Shown piece after piece: positions 48,801 to 59,700 of a stretch of DNA of 64,000 nt (position 1 is the stretch's first letter; every line of letters begins with the position of its first letter). The DNA comes from Amaranthus tricolor. Taxonomy: Eukaryota > Streptophyta > Magnoliopsida > Caryophyllales > Amaranthaceae. The notes under the pieces were generated by a model. The model was not told the origin of the DNA. It ran no database searches and saw only the letters and a program-made list of their open reading frames with translations. The stretch spans positions 16,907,601 to 16,971,600 of the forward strand of contig NC_080056.1 of the NCBI RefSeq assembly GCF_026212465.1, read 5' to 3'. The position numbers and the translations under genes were made by a program.

Positions 48801-49664
48801 GTCGTTGGTTCCTCTTCTTGTTCTTCTTCTTCATCAATTTGTATATCTCTTTCCACTTCTTCTGCATAATTATGTAACTCCGGATCGTACCCTTCCGGAT
48901 AATTATGTTCATAATTATAAATACTAATGGAGGGTGTTGTTGATACCGACGGAGTAGAAGTGGCCTTTCTTTTGGAGGAACTGGAACCTCCTAATGATTT
49001 TGCCACTTTAGTAACTTTTTTGTGGCTTTTTTCAAAAATGAAGACATGATTGATAATATTGAAGTAATAATAGAAATATAGAATTAAGAAATAAATAAAT
49101 AATTAATTATGTAACTAACTAAATTAAGAAATAATTAGAAGACTAATTATGTAATTAAGAGAATAATTGCGTAATTAAAGAATTAAGTAGAGAGAGTAGG
49201 AGAAGAGATGAGTTGTGAATGAAAATGATTGAAAGTGATGAGTATATATAGAGTAAAGTGCAACGGCTATAAAACGGTAACAAACGGCTAGTTTTGGCGA
49301 ACCGGTTCCATGGAACCGGTGGGCCGGTTCAACCGGTCCGGTCCCGGTTCCGGTTCCGGTTCCACGGAACCGTTGAGCTGGTTCAACCGGACCGGTTCCG
49401 GTTCCGGTTCCAGAACCGGTTCCATGGAACCGTTGGACCGGTTCTCCCGGACCGGTTCCGGTTCCAAACCGCGGGTTTTTTTACCCGGTTCACGACGGTT
49501 TTTTCCAGCGGTTTCACGGTTCCGACAACTTTTTTCCGGCGGTTTCACGGTTTCGGGGTTCGGGGCGGTTCGGAACCTGTCGCAAACGGTTCCAGTTCCG
49601 GATCCAGTTCCAAGCGGTTCGGGACCGGTTCGGTTCCGGGTAACCCGCCCCGTGGCCATGCCTA
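45894..49664. mobile_element. hAT-B element with its own transposase gene
   Basis: A perfect 8-base TSD GCTTGAAT (45886-45893 and 49665-49672) flanks it. The termini are TAGGCATGGCCACGG and its complement CCGTGGCCATGCCTA. Both subterminal zones (45900-46075 and 49290-49660) are built of GGTTCCGGTTCC-type repeats in opposite orientation. The 3.77-kb interior holds a hAT transposase on the minus strand. It is the youngest layer here and the most nearly complete DNA transposon of the window. Confidence 0.95.
46432..49006 (-). CDS. hAT transposase (nearly intact; one frameshift)
   Basis: It cuts and pastes the hAT-B element. Exon 1 (49006-48688) encodes an acidic, Ser/Glu-rich N-terminus (MAKSLGGSSSSKRKATSTPS...) and ends at a good GT donor. 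Exon 2 starts at 48595. Its frame (DEDEPVRQPFPAMPPPSS) leads into the BED zinc finger (WSYFTKEP, CQIC...HLAKKH) only after a one-base change near 48541, which looks like a mutation. A 102-base intron (48422-48321) splits the BED finger; it is a multiple of three with no stop. The remaining frame runs unbroken to 46432. It includes the catalytic segments ITTDIWS (Asp), CSTDNATANI (Asp), CCAHIVNL, DTPTRWGS and the dimerisation block ILAIPASTIASESAFSAGRR, then an acidic tail. If the frameshift is real, the copy is inactive. Confidence 0.9.
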
Positions 49665-50036
49665 GCTTGAATCATCAATCTCCAACCGAACCGTGACTAA
49701 CCGACTCGACCCGAGTGTGACCTATTGTAACACACAGCCGAAAAATAACCGATTCGAAATACAACTGAACCGAATGACACCGGTCCGAAACCGACCCGAA
49801 TGAACACCTCTATCTACAATCTTTCATCGAAATCATATTTTTCCCCTTAAATCCAAAAATGATAGAGTTAGGGTTTATGTTTTGGGGGAAAATATTGAAT
49901 TTAAACTGATAGCATTTGAAATGGTGAGTCGCATAAATAGGCGTACAACAGCCTCAAAGCTTCGAAATTAACATTTTCTAAATTTTTATGTGCAAAAAGG
50001 TCACGGTGGAACAATTTGGTAAACCTTAGGGTTACC

Positions 50037-50168
50037 AAAATAACAATAAAAGTCTTACAATGCTTAAAGTCTTACACTAATACACTTCAAAATTACAAAT
50101 TCATATAAACACAATCGATAAAGGCAATAGTTTATTCATGATATACACATTCATACTTAGTAACTGAC
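50037..50168. other. Junction between the foldback arm and the NUP205 piece
   Basis: AT-rich with no motif. On the minus strand it would be intron or 3' flank of the NUP205 fragment. Confidence 0.4.
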
Positions 50169-51105
50169 CTGGGTAGAGATTGGTTGAGTAGTGTTTCCAA
50201 CTTGAGGTCCAACTACAACAGGCAGATCATACTGCTCAAGATACGCCCAAATAATGCCTTTCATCAATGGACTAACTTGGATAAAAACTGCAATGGCATC
50301 TCTTAAAGCACCCTGGGAAAACATGAGATGTCAACTCTGAACAACTAAAAAACCATCAAACATTGCTCATTATTTGATCAAAAAAATTAATGAGAAGCAT
50401 CAACCTTGAGAAAAGGAGGCACATTTTCATAACTAAGGAGCTTGAATAACGGCTCAATATCAAGAAACCAGTTTTTCCTGTCAATAGGATTCCCATTTTC
50501 CACAACCTGCAGTCAGAAATTCTATATAGATCAAACCATAGTACGAATCTTACATGAGTATGATACTTGGTGGTAAAAGAGTTTAGACTAGTGATGGAGC
50601 AGATACAACTAAGGAGCGCATTTCCAATAAGAAAATACCATTCACATCCACTACACTTGCAAACATGTTCTACCCAATTTCAGTATCATCTTTCCACCAG
50701 TAATCAGATCACAACAAAATCAAACATTTCAAAGAGTACAAACACATACAGAGAGAATGACCATCGTAAAAATCAAACAAAAATAAAAGATTTAACCTGT
50801 CTTCACTGATCCATTGGCCAGCCTGCAAATTGCCTTCCAGAACACGCAAATTAGTAAGTGCACATGATATAAATTTAGACCAATTTACCAGAACTAGGTG
50901 GTGAACTTCAAACCATACCAGCTCTCATGAAGAAAATTAGATGGAGGTTAATAATGATTTAACAGTTTGAAGAATTTTTGATAAGCAAGAACCAACCTTT
51001 CGAAGAACAGTCAAATATGCAACCAAAGCTTTTGCATCTCCTTCAGGAAAATCTGGCAGCAAGGACCCAGTACTTTGAAGAGTCTGCTTAAATTTATCAG
51101 CATAT
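50169..51105 (-). pseudogene. NUP205-like: NUP205-like nucleoporin gene fragment, three exons with introns
   Basis: NUP205 is a large inner-ring scaffold protein of the nuclear pore (normally about 1800 residues). Exon A (about 51105-50997) reads ADKFKQTLQSTGSLLPDFPE and ends VAYLTVLRK at a GT donor. Exon B (50506-50405) reads VVENGNPIDRKNWFLDIEPL and ends NVPPFLK. Exon C (50312-50169) reads GALRDAIAVFIQVSPLMKGI, continues IWAYLEQYDLPVVVGP and ends at a GT donor. Borders follow GT/AG and none of the three exons has a stop. They match consecutive conserved exons of plant NUP205. Only about 115 residues remain, with nothing of the gene on either side, so this is a translocated or TE-captured fragment. 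The block at 50800-50850 could be another exon but I cannot confirm it. Confidence 0.85.
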
Positions 51106-51164
51106 ATTAATAATTAGGGATTTAGGGAATTAGGGTTCATAAACGAAGAAATTATAATCAGGGT

Positions 51165-51465
51165 TCATAAACGTACGGCGTGACGGCGGTGACACTGGGG
51201 AGGCAGGGAGCGGCCGAGCGGGGAGCGCCGGAGGTACGACGTTGACGTGGGTTGACAGCAGGGCGGCGAGCCAGCGACGGAGGCAGGGAGCAGTCTTCGC
51301 ATGCTCTGTGTTTCCCTGTTCTCTTTCTTTCTTTCTGCTTGTGTTTCTGTTCTCTTTCTTTCTTTTCTATTCTCTTTCCCGTGTTTTGGGTTTTTTTTTT
51401 CTTTTTTATTTTTCAAACTGGGGGTACAACCGTACCCCCTTGTCAATCAATTGAGTCCGCCACTG
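51165..51465. mobile_element. Right end of a hAT-like element (TCCGCCACTG terminus)
   Basis: The stretch ends ...GAGTCCGCCACTG at 51465, complement of the CAGTGGCGGA terminus common in plant hAT elements, preceded by 'ggggtacaaccgtacccc'. A matching left end was not found, so its link to the NUP205 fragment just to the left is only suggestive. The GC-rich patch 51170-51300 and the CT-rich run 51310-51410 look like a gene leader. Open frames there are compositional. Confidence 0.5.
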
Positions 51466-51479
51466 CCAAGGACAAGTGA

Positions 51480-51935
51480 AAAAGTAATAGGGATAGATGG
51501 GGACCATAGATATTTAGAAAAGGCAAGAAAACCAAGCCAGAAGCTGCTGCTCGACCATCACTCGCCCGAGCCAGGGTTGAGCTTGTTGAATTCCTGGTTC
51601 CTGCTTCTTGGTTTGACAGTTGCTAGCTGTATGGTTCCTTTTTCAATTGCTGCCCTCTAATGCTACTTGAAGCCCTGTTATTTGCTATATATACCTTAGT
51701 CCCAAGACCTTATATAGTGCCCTAGTAGTCTTATTGTATAGAGCTATTATATCTTGCTTAGTTTCTCTGTATTTAGCTCCTTTCTTCTTACACTAATCCT
51801 CCACTTGCAATTCCTATTAAGTTTGTTAATCTTCTTTAAACACATAATATAAATCCTAGACTAGATGGTGGATGTGGTATAAGATTGGTGAACCACCATA
51901 AATCCTTGTCTTGATTATTTCTTTATTATTGTCAT
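51480..51935 (+). repeat. Possible copia LTR remnant
   Basis: The end (51840-51920: 'gatggtggatgtggtataag', 'gtgaaccaccataaatcctt') resembles the conserved U5 end of Tork-type copia LTRs, and a TATATATA box at 51690 fits an LTR promoter. Its limits are unclear and no internal region is present. Confidence 0.35.
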
Positions 51936-51944
51936 TCATAGCTA

Positions 51945-52485
51945 GACAGCTTTGTAGAGGAGCCATTTTAGTGATCTTAGTAGTTGTGATCGTCACCTGA
52001 AAGGGAAGTTACAAGTGAGTAGAAGCTATAAGTGAGTAGATAATGTCTCTCTTCTAAAAAGAGATTGCCCAATCTGATTTTCTATTATGTGCTCTATAAT
52101 TAATACTTGAACTTTTGTCATGAAATTTATATCTTTGATATTGTTGATCTATTGAAGGCAATGACACTTAAAAGACCATGGGTCTATCCTGCTTGATATA
52201 TTATTGTCAGTAGGAGGCAATCTGATTTTCTATTATGTGCATTATAATTAATACTTAAATTTTTGTCATAAGGAGTGATATTTAAAAGATTTGATATAAT
52301 AATGTAAGTAGGAGGCTATTAAGTTTCTACTATGTCTTGAGGCGAGTTTCCATTGAGGTATTGGCTAGCTTCATCCGAGATAGACATAGCCCTAGAGCTA
52401 TTGAGTATCCTCACAACTAGGTACATAGTACACACGAAGGTTTAGAATTTTGTTCTTCATATTATGTGTTATTCTCTTCTCCGTG
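51945..52485 (+). repeat. Ty3 chromovirus LTR fragment (copy 2)
   Basis: Parallel to 7960-8400 and 54200-55310 (landmarks accatgggtctatcctg, gacatagccctagagcta). It contains a local duplication of the 'gattttctattatgtgc' segment (52078 and 52215). The match stops at about 52485. Confidence 0.8.
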
Positions 52486-53268
52486 TCTTTGATATTGCAC
52501 CTCTTTAGTCTACTCGATTTACATTAGTTTATATATTGTGATTGTTTGTTCATATCTTCAAACCTTACGGTTCTATCCAACTTTAAATAAAGTTCAGCAT
52601 TAAACCTCGGTTCTATCCAACTTTAAATAAAGTTCAGCATTAAACCTTCGTGGGTACGTACCTAGTTGTGAATATGAGTGTTGGTTGCATGTTAGTGTTA
52701 TTATTTTGGAAAATATTTTGTCACAGATTAAAATGTATTAGTATTATCTTTTGTCTATTTATTCTTAATGATCATTGGAGGTTGTACCTTAGAGATTATG
52801 CTGCATGGATTTAATTCAATTATATCTTGGTATTTTATTATTATTGAAAAATATTCATCAAGGGTATGTTCGTTGAGGTCATAGAATGAGATTGGTAATG
52901 ATTATTCTTCTAGAAAAATTGAAACTTCATTAATTGGGAGCCATTATGGTTATGAAGGGAAATTGCTATGACTAAAATATTATAGAAGATAATTTATTAA
53001 TTCAGAATATTTTTCTTGAAGATTTACTATAGGCTATGGTATTATCTCGATAGTTGTTATTTAAGGACATTGTTTATTAGCACAATGATTATAATTACTT
53101 AATTTAAGATTAGCAAATTTACTACATAGGATGTTACTTATGTTATATGAATCACAACAGATGTTTAACTCGGGAATGAACCTTATTTTAAGGTAGATAG
53201 AATATCATTTTATTTTTTTAATTACGGATTTAACTTTGTGGACAAAATTTATTTAAAGTTAGATAGAT
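52486..53268. other. Intergenic, no gene; 40-bp tandem duplication
   Basis: At 52569-52648 a 40-base block (ttctatccaactttaaataa plus 20 more) occurs twice in tandem with almost no change. The rest is AT-rich without motifs. Confidence 0.7.
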
Positions 53269-53478
53269 TGTAACATTTCAAAAATGGTATTAAAATAATA
53301 TTATTTATTTTGCATTAAACAAAGTTCAATATTTTAACATTAAGGTTGAGTATATATTATATTTTAGAAGTAATAAATAATTATTTAGGTTATAATAGTG
53401 CAATATTCTATAGTAGGGTTGAAGTCTTATAGTAATTATGGGCTTTAGTCATAAAGTAATTATGGGCTTTATTATTAT

Positions 53479-53877
53479 GGAAAATTTATTCAGAATAATC
53501 CAACCTATTTACGATTTTCCTATAATAATTCCAACTATCGATTAACCATGAATAATCTCAACTATTGACTCACTTAACCTGTGCTGTTGTTGCTCTTGTT
53601 TTTACCGGTGCAACAGGTAATTTTCTGGCATTTAGTCAATAGTTGGGATTATTGTACGAAAATCGTAAATAGGTTGGATTATTCTGGGTAAATTTTCCAT
53701 TTTTTAAAATATTATTTTTTTTTTATATTCAAAATGACTTGCTACAATAGGTAGCAGGTCACCCGGGTGTACCCAAGGCAAAGACCCTCCTAAGTTCGAA
53801 TTATTCATAGTTAATCGATAATTGAGATTATTGTAGGAAAATCGTAAATAGGTTGGATTATTCTGGGTAAATTTTCC
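53479..53877. mobile_element. Mutator-type MITE
   Basis: The left end GGAAAATTTATTCAGAATAA and right end TTATTCTGGGTAAATTTTCC are inverted copies. The flanking 9-base TSD is TATTATTAT (53470-53478 and 53878-53886), though in simple AT sequence. The right arm is present twice (ending 53698 and 53877), with a less similar insert between them. Another left arm of the same family is at 56268. Confidence 0.75.
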
Positions 53878-54379
53878 TATTATTATTTATTTAATCTGAA
53901 ATTAAATAAGGGAGGTTAACCCTAACCTAAACTATTAATATAAAATAAACCCAAAACCTTTAAGTTGCCTACATTATCTCTTCATAAAATGAGTTTTGTT
54001 TTTCTCACAATCACTTTCTATATCCTTTGTTCGACCACGTGGTGCTAATGGAGATTGGAGAGTTGCAATATATTTCCGTAATATTTTGTTTTGATCTTCA
54101 ATAGATGCAATATATCCAATTACTAGTTATTAGTTGAGCAAGACTTGTATCTGTTGTATTGCTAATCTTCCATTACTTTTATCGTGCTGCACAGCATGGC
54201 AACTTTTTAGAGGAGCCAATTTAGTGATCTTAGTAATTGTTTGTTACCGCCACCGGAAAGTTGAGCTATAGGTGAGTGGATAATGTCTCTTTTTCAAAAA
54301 GAGATTAGCTATTTTTATTTTCTATTATGTGCTTTATAGTTAATACTTGAATTTTTGTCATGAAAATTATATCTTTGAT

Positions 54380-55053
54380 GTCAGTAAGTCTTTTGAGAGA
54401 CCATCTTTTAGAGAGACAGCTTTCAAAGCACAACCCAATTCACAAAAACACCTACTACGCGCATGCATTTTACAGAAACACCTACTATAATTTTAATTAG
54501 GTATTTTAAAGTAGTTTTAGTAGGCATTTAAAATAGTTTTAGTAGGTATTTTTGCATATTGAAATAGGCATTTTGAATGATTAATGTACGCATTTTAAAC
54601 TAGTTATAGTAAGTATTTTTGCATACTGAAATAGACATATAAATACCAACAACACATAATATAAACTCCTACACCAAATAACCTAAACACTTACAGCACA
54701 TAACATAAACACCTACAACAAATAACCTAAACATGTACAACACATAACAAAAATACCTACAGTGTATAACAAAAACACCTACAGCACATAACCTAAAATC
54801 TTACAATAATAAGCTAAACACCTACAGCACATAACATCTACTTGACAACTTCAACATGTTAAAAAACACCTACTTGATATGTTGTGAACCCCTACTTTGC
54901 ATATCCTTAATTCTTACTTGAGATATCCTAAATCCCTACCGAGTACATGTGTAGTTACACCACATTTTTTATTTTTTGCATTTAAAAAAAAATCTACTGG
55001 TCGGCCCAATTAAGACTGTTTCTTTAAAACACGGTCTCTTACAACAATTTGTG
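54380..55053. mobile_element. 674-bp repetitive insertion in the solo LTR
   Basis: Flanked by CTTTGAT on both sides (54373-54379 and 55054-55060), where the other LTR copies read continuously. The ends are weakly inverted: AGTCTTTTGAGAGACCATC against the complement of GGTCTCTTACAACAATTT. The middle is a run of degenerate short repeats of 'cacctaca(g/a)cacataacctaaa' type, first in one phase and later as 'tacttgatat'. It has no coding capacity. The superfamily is unclear; a 7-base TSD does not decide it. Confidence 0.7.
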
Positions 55054-55766
55054 CTTTGATATTGTTGATATGTTATGTAGAGTGATACTCAAAAGACCAT
55101 GGGTCTATCCTTCTTGATATAATATTATAAGTAGGAGGCTATTGAGTCTCTACTATGTCTTGAGGCGAGTTTCCATTGAGGTATGGGCTAGCTTCATCCG
55201 AGAGAGACATAGCCCTAGAGCTATGGAGTTGCCTCTCAACTACATATTTAGTGCATACGAAGTTTTAGAAATTTTTTTTAATATTATGTGTTATTCTCTT
55301 CTCCTAGTTGTGAAAGCATGTAAACATTGAAAAATATTTTACGTGAAGTATGTCTACTTGCTCACCTTCAGTGATTGACACTAATCTATTTTTGTTTTAG
55401 ATTGCATTTTATTTGCGGAAGCAGTCGATTAGCAAGTGTAGTATCACAGAGTGACATAATTTACGTAGTACTTAATTTATGGATTTTAATAGCTTTACTT
55501 TTAGCATTGAATTCAATTAATAATAGGTTAATTCATATTCTTTGTAACTAAGAATAAAAGTTTGATATTTAGATTTTACTTTTGTCATGGGATGTAGTAA
55601 CCTTTTCGAGTATTTAAATTTTAGCTATTAAGTTCTTGTTGGATTATTTATTAAATTTTGAGTTTTATATTTATAATGTATTTTGGAGATATATTAAAGT
55701 TATTTTTAGACTATATTTTAGCACCTTAGCTTAATTAGCTAGGTTTATATTAGATAAAGTGTTACA

Positions 55767-56755
55767 AATTCAATGTAATATTTATTTTTGTTAGCAAAAA
55801 TTGGTATGTTTTTTTTATTTAAAAACTCATAAATTCGTATTGTATACTCTAGCTACGAACTATTTACTCTATTCAAAATTAAAAAATAGAAGTATAATTA
55901 CACTAAATATATATTCAAATTCTTGTTTTCTTTTGTTGTGATATATTTGTCATAAACTAAATATAATTATATTTATAAATATATTTACATTTTATACATA
56001 ATATTATACTCATAATATAGAAAGAGTAGTAAAGTCAAAGATATAACTATTACTAAGCCAAAATACTGCAGAAATTCACTACTTTATAAAATTACGTATG
56101 TGTTATTTTCTCAAAAAATATTTTTTTTCTAAAATTCAATGATGATGTCATGGTTATATATCTTGGACTTTATTACTTTCTAATTATGAGTATAATGTTA
56201 TCCATATTGATTGACTTTTGTCTTTTTAAGTAATATCATTTAACGTATTAGAAAACCATATTTTTATCAAAAAATTACCATGAATAATCCAACCTTTTAT
56301 CAATTTTACTGCAATAATCTCAACTATGGATTAACCATGAATAATCTAAACTATTAGGTCACTTACCTATGAATGTTTTTGTGCAAATGGTGACCTGTTT
56401 TTGTAGGTAAATTAGCAAAAAAAAAAAAAAAAAAGGAAAAACAAAATGAAATAAGGAAAACAAAAATTCAATATCCGTTTTTTTCCCTTCCCCACTGTCA
56501 CCCTTCCTCCACCCACCCAACTACCATCCCTCCTTCATCCACCCAACCTCCCACCCCAACTAACTGCCCCTCCTTCTCCTTCATTGTCATTACAACTTCA
56601 CACCATCACCAACCTCACACCTACACTCATTGCCCCCATCGTCACACAAGCACTGACACCATCCAACAAATTACACCAAGTATTTAACCAACTAACCTTC
56701 CCTCTCCCTCATTGTCAATGAAACTTACATCGCCACCACCTCCACACAAGCACTC
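55767..56755. other. Intergenic: AT-rich, MITE arm, poly(A), pyrimidine-rich block
   Basis: 56268-56400 resembles the left half of the MITE at 53479 ('aataatccaacc', 'aataatctcaactat'). A run of 18 A follows at 56418. 56480-56755 is C/T/A-rich with repeated 'cacccaac' and 'cttcctcc' strings. No gene. Confidence 0.6.
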
Positions 56756-59700
56756 CACTAGTGGAAAAAATCACATTTGTTCCGCAACATATGCTGCGGT
56801 TTTACGAAGACACAACATAAAATCACCAGGAAAAAAAATTGAGCATATACTGCAATTTTAATTGACCCGTAGCAAATATTTAAAAATACATGCACACATA
56901 CTGCGGCTTGATGTAGCCCGCAGCAAATAACGAAATTTTACATGAGTATATACTACGGGTCTCTCTTGCCTGCAACATTTAGTTAAACCTGATACTGTTT
57001 AACTATCCCGGCATATATACTATTTCATAAACCCTTAAACAAATGCGCCTTTTAATGTTCATAAACCCTTAAACATTCGAAACACTCAGCTGCTACTGTT
57101 TGATAAACCGCTTCTTCTTATTCATCTTCTTCTTGTTCATCTTCTTCTTCTTGTTTCTTAAACCTGACCCACGTGCTACCGTTCATCTTCTTCTTCTTTG
57201 TTAATCTGCGCGCTGTTCATTTGCTCTACTGTTTCATAAACCCACGAAGCTAAGCATTTTCATAAACCCACGAAGCTTTGCATTTGCTCTACTATTTATC
57301 TTCAAACTTCTTCAAAACCCTTGAACAAAACCCACGAATTTGTACTTCTTAAACCTTCTTGAATATGGCACAAAGGTAGTTTCTCATTGTAATTTATTGT
57401 AATTTGTTCTAATTTTTTTCAATACAAACCCACGAATTTGTTCAATACCCACAAATTTATTCATTGTAATGTGTACTAATTTTTTTTTGTTTTTTCATTA
57501 GGGTTAATTTAGGATATATTGTATTATTATTAGGGTTAATTAAGGTTGAATAAATGTGGTTATTGGAATAAATGTTGTTATTAGAATATAAATAATATTA
57601 TTATGGTTAATTAGGGTTAAATGAGTGATTATAACTTATTTAGTTAATTAGGGTTAAGTATATATTTTCATTTATGTATATTAATTTTGCTTTAAATTAG
57701 GATGACAAAAGATCATTCTTAGATGTATGAAAGCATTCAATTGTCGGAATTTATTGATGGCGCATTAGAATTTTGTAGTATTGTCATTGAACATCAAGTT
57801 AGGACGGGGGGAGTTGGTTTTTATTGCCCATGTGTCAAGTGTGGCAATGTATCAAAGATAGATAGTGTTGATGTCCTTAGGGAGCACATACTTTGACGTG
57901 GGTTTAGGCCTCAATATCATGTTTGGGTTTGGCATGGTGAGGAGAGAGTTTACAAAGAAAAAAGTGTTGTTGATGATGTCAATAATGTGGATGTCAAGGA
58001 GGATGTAGTAAATCGTGTTGATGGGTATGAGACAGATGAAGAGAATGTCGATGAGGATGTAGATCGTGTTGATGAGATGATGGAGGGAGTCAAGGATGAG
58101 TTAGGAAAACTTCTTCGTGTTTTTGACTTGTTGACAGAGGCTTCTCAAAGCCTTTGTACCCTGGATGTACAAAGTTCACCAAACTAACAGCAGCATTGAC
58201 AATTTTCAACATTAAGTCAAAATTCAATTGGATTGACGTTAGTTTCACAATGTTATTAGAAGCGTTAGGTGAGATGCTTCCTGAGGGAAATGAACTTCCA
58301 AAGTCGGCATATTATGCCAAAAAGCTAATTTGTCCTTTCGACTTAGAGTACCAGAAGATTCATGCGTGTCCGAATGATTGTGTATTGTACCGGAATGTAA
58401 ATGAGAACTTAGAAGAGGTCCTAGGTGTGGGTTACCGCGTTACAAGCGTAAAGGGGCTGGGGATGCTAAAGGGCCCCCGACTAAGGTATTGTGATATCTT
58501 CTAATAATACCTAGATTCAAGCGCTTTTTTTCTATAAAGAAATATGCATTAAATTTGAGGTGGCATGCAGATAGGGCGATGAAAGGTCACTTGCTCACAC
58601 ATCAATCTGATTCTCCAGAGTGGAGGAGTATTGATAGGTTGCATAAGACATTTGGGGATGAAGTTCGTAATTTAAGGCTCGGACTGTGTACGGATGAAAT
58701 GAACCCATTCGGCAATTTTAGTTCTCAACATAGTACTTGGCCGGTATTGTTAGTGATCTATAACTTGCCACCTTAGTTGTGTATGAAGCATACATTATGA
58801 TTTTGCTTCTTATCTCGGGTTCTAAATAACCTCGCAATGACATATATGTATATCATGCACCTCTCATAGAGGATTTGAGAAAGATGTGGGATGAAGGCGT
58901 TTCCGTGTTTGATTCACATGCTAATGAGGAGTTCACCTTGTGTGCAATGCTCTTATGCACCGTTAATGATTTTTTGGCATATGGAAACTTATTAGGGTAT
59001 AAGAACAAAAGGAAGAAAGCATGCCCAATATGTCTCGATGACATGGAATCCACGTGTATTCCTAAGTGGAAGCACGTATTCATGCACCATCCAAATTTCC
59101 TTCCACGAGATCACCGATATTGTAAGAAGAAAATGATGTTCAACGGGGAGGTTGAGGAACGTGTTGCTCGTCGACCGTTGACCGATTATGAGGTTTACGA
59201 ACAGGATAAGGGAGTTGAGACTATACTTGGTAAAACAGGGCAAGTGCAAGGGGGTGAAGACCGACTATGGAAAAAATAATCAATCTTTTGGAAGCTTCAA
59301 TAGTGGAGAGATCTACAGGTTAAGCATTGTCTTGACGTTATGCATATAAAGAAAAATGTATGCAATGCCATACTCAGAACGCTCATGAACATTCCGGGTA
59401 AGACAAAGGATGTTAAGACCGTGCGAGATTACTTTGAATGTAAGGGTATTCGTCCGGAGTTGTGGCCACAGGTTAAGGTGAGTAAGAAAAAGAAATAGAG
59501 CTGATGAAATTGGTGGCAGTAACAATAGAAAGGGCAATAAGAATAAGATGAGTAATGAAAAAATTATTTGCGTCCAGCTTGCTACACTTTGTCCAGGGTA
59601 GAGAAGCGGGTATTTTGTGAGTCATTGTATGGTATTAAGGTTCCATCTCGGTACTCATCTAACATGAAGAGGTTTGTGACCCTAAATGGTGAGTTGAAGT

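Larger units (their letters stand above)
45088..49812. mobile_element. hAT-A family element, copy 3, itself split by hAT-B
   Basis: A perfect 8-base TSD TCTACAAT (45080-45087 and 49813-49820) flanks it. The termini are TAAAGCTGTTCAATAGTG and the complement of TAGAGGTGTTCATTCGGG. It is inverted relative to copy 1. Removing the nested hAT-B leaves about 950 bases, the same size as copies 1 and 2, with the same AT-rich core (45410-45730). It has no transposase of its own. Confidence 0.93.
44887..50036. mobile_element. Foldback (MULE-like) element split by a hAT
   Basis: The left arm (about 44920-45087) and right arm (49813-50036) are inverted copies: 'aggtttaccaa..tgttccaccgtga', 'acgcctatttatgc' and 'aaaacataaac' occur in both in mirrored order. 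Together they form a small palindromic element of about 0.4 kb into which the 4.7-kb hAT (45088-49812) inserted. No TSD was found and the outer edges are uncertain, so the Mutator assignment is tentative. Confidence 0.6.
53269..55766 (+). repeat. Solo LTR of a Ty3 chromovirus (copy 3) with two insertions
   Basis: It starts TGTAACATTTC and ends AAGTGTTACA (55757-55766). Its last kb follows the LTR end at 8856. Two later insertions lie inside: a MULE-type MITE (53479-53877) and a 674-base repeat element (54380-55053). Without these it is about 1.4 kb. No polypurine tract or primer site adjoins it, so it is a solo LTR. No TSD is visible. Confidence 0.75.

Noticed and set aside
48646..48912. Minus-strand Lys-rich frame
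   Set aside because: It is an alternate frame of the hAT-B transposase exon 1 and its intron.
49288..49696. Three overlapping frames rich in Pro/Glu/Arg or Phe/Arg/Gly
   Set aside because: All come from the GGTTCC-type subterminal repeats of hAT-B; likewise 45835-46153, 23045-23269, 26490-26750 and 42848-43033.
51057..51069. 'caaggacccagta' as a possible left end of the hAT terminating at 51465 (TSD ccaaggac)
   Set aside because: The match falls inside a NUP205 exon and lacks CAGTGGCGGA; coincidence is more likely.
51301..51660. 119-codon frame with a hydrophobic start
   Set aside because: The hydrophobic part is a CT-rich tract read as Phe/Leu/Ser. It crosses a hAT-like terminus and has no conserved motif.
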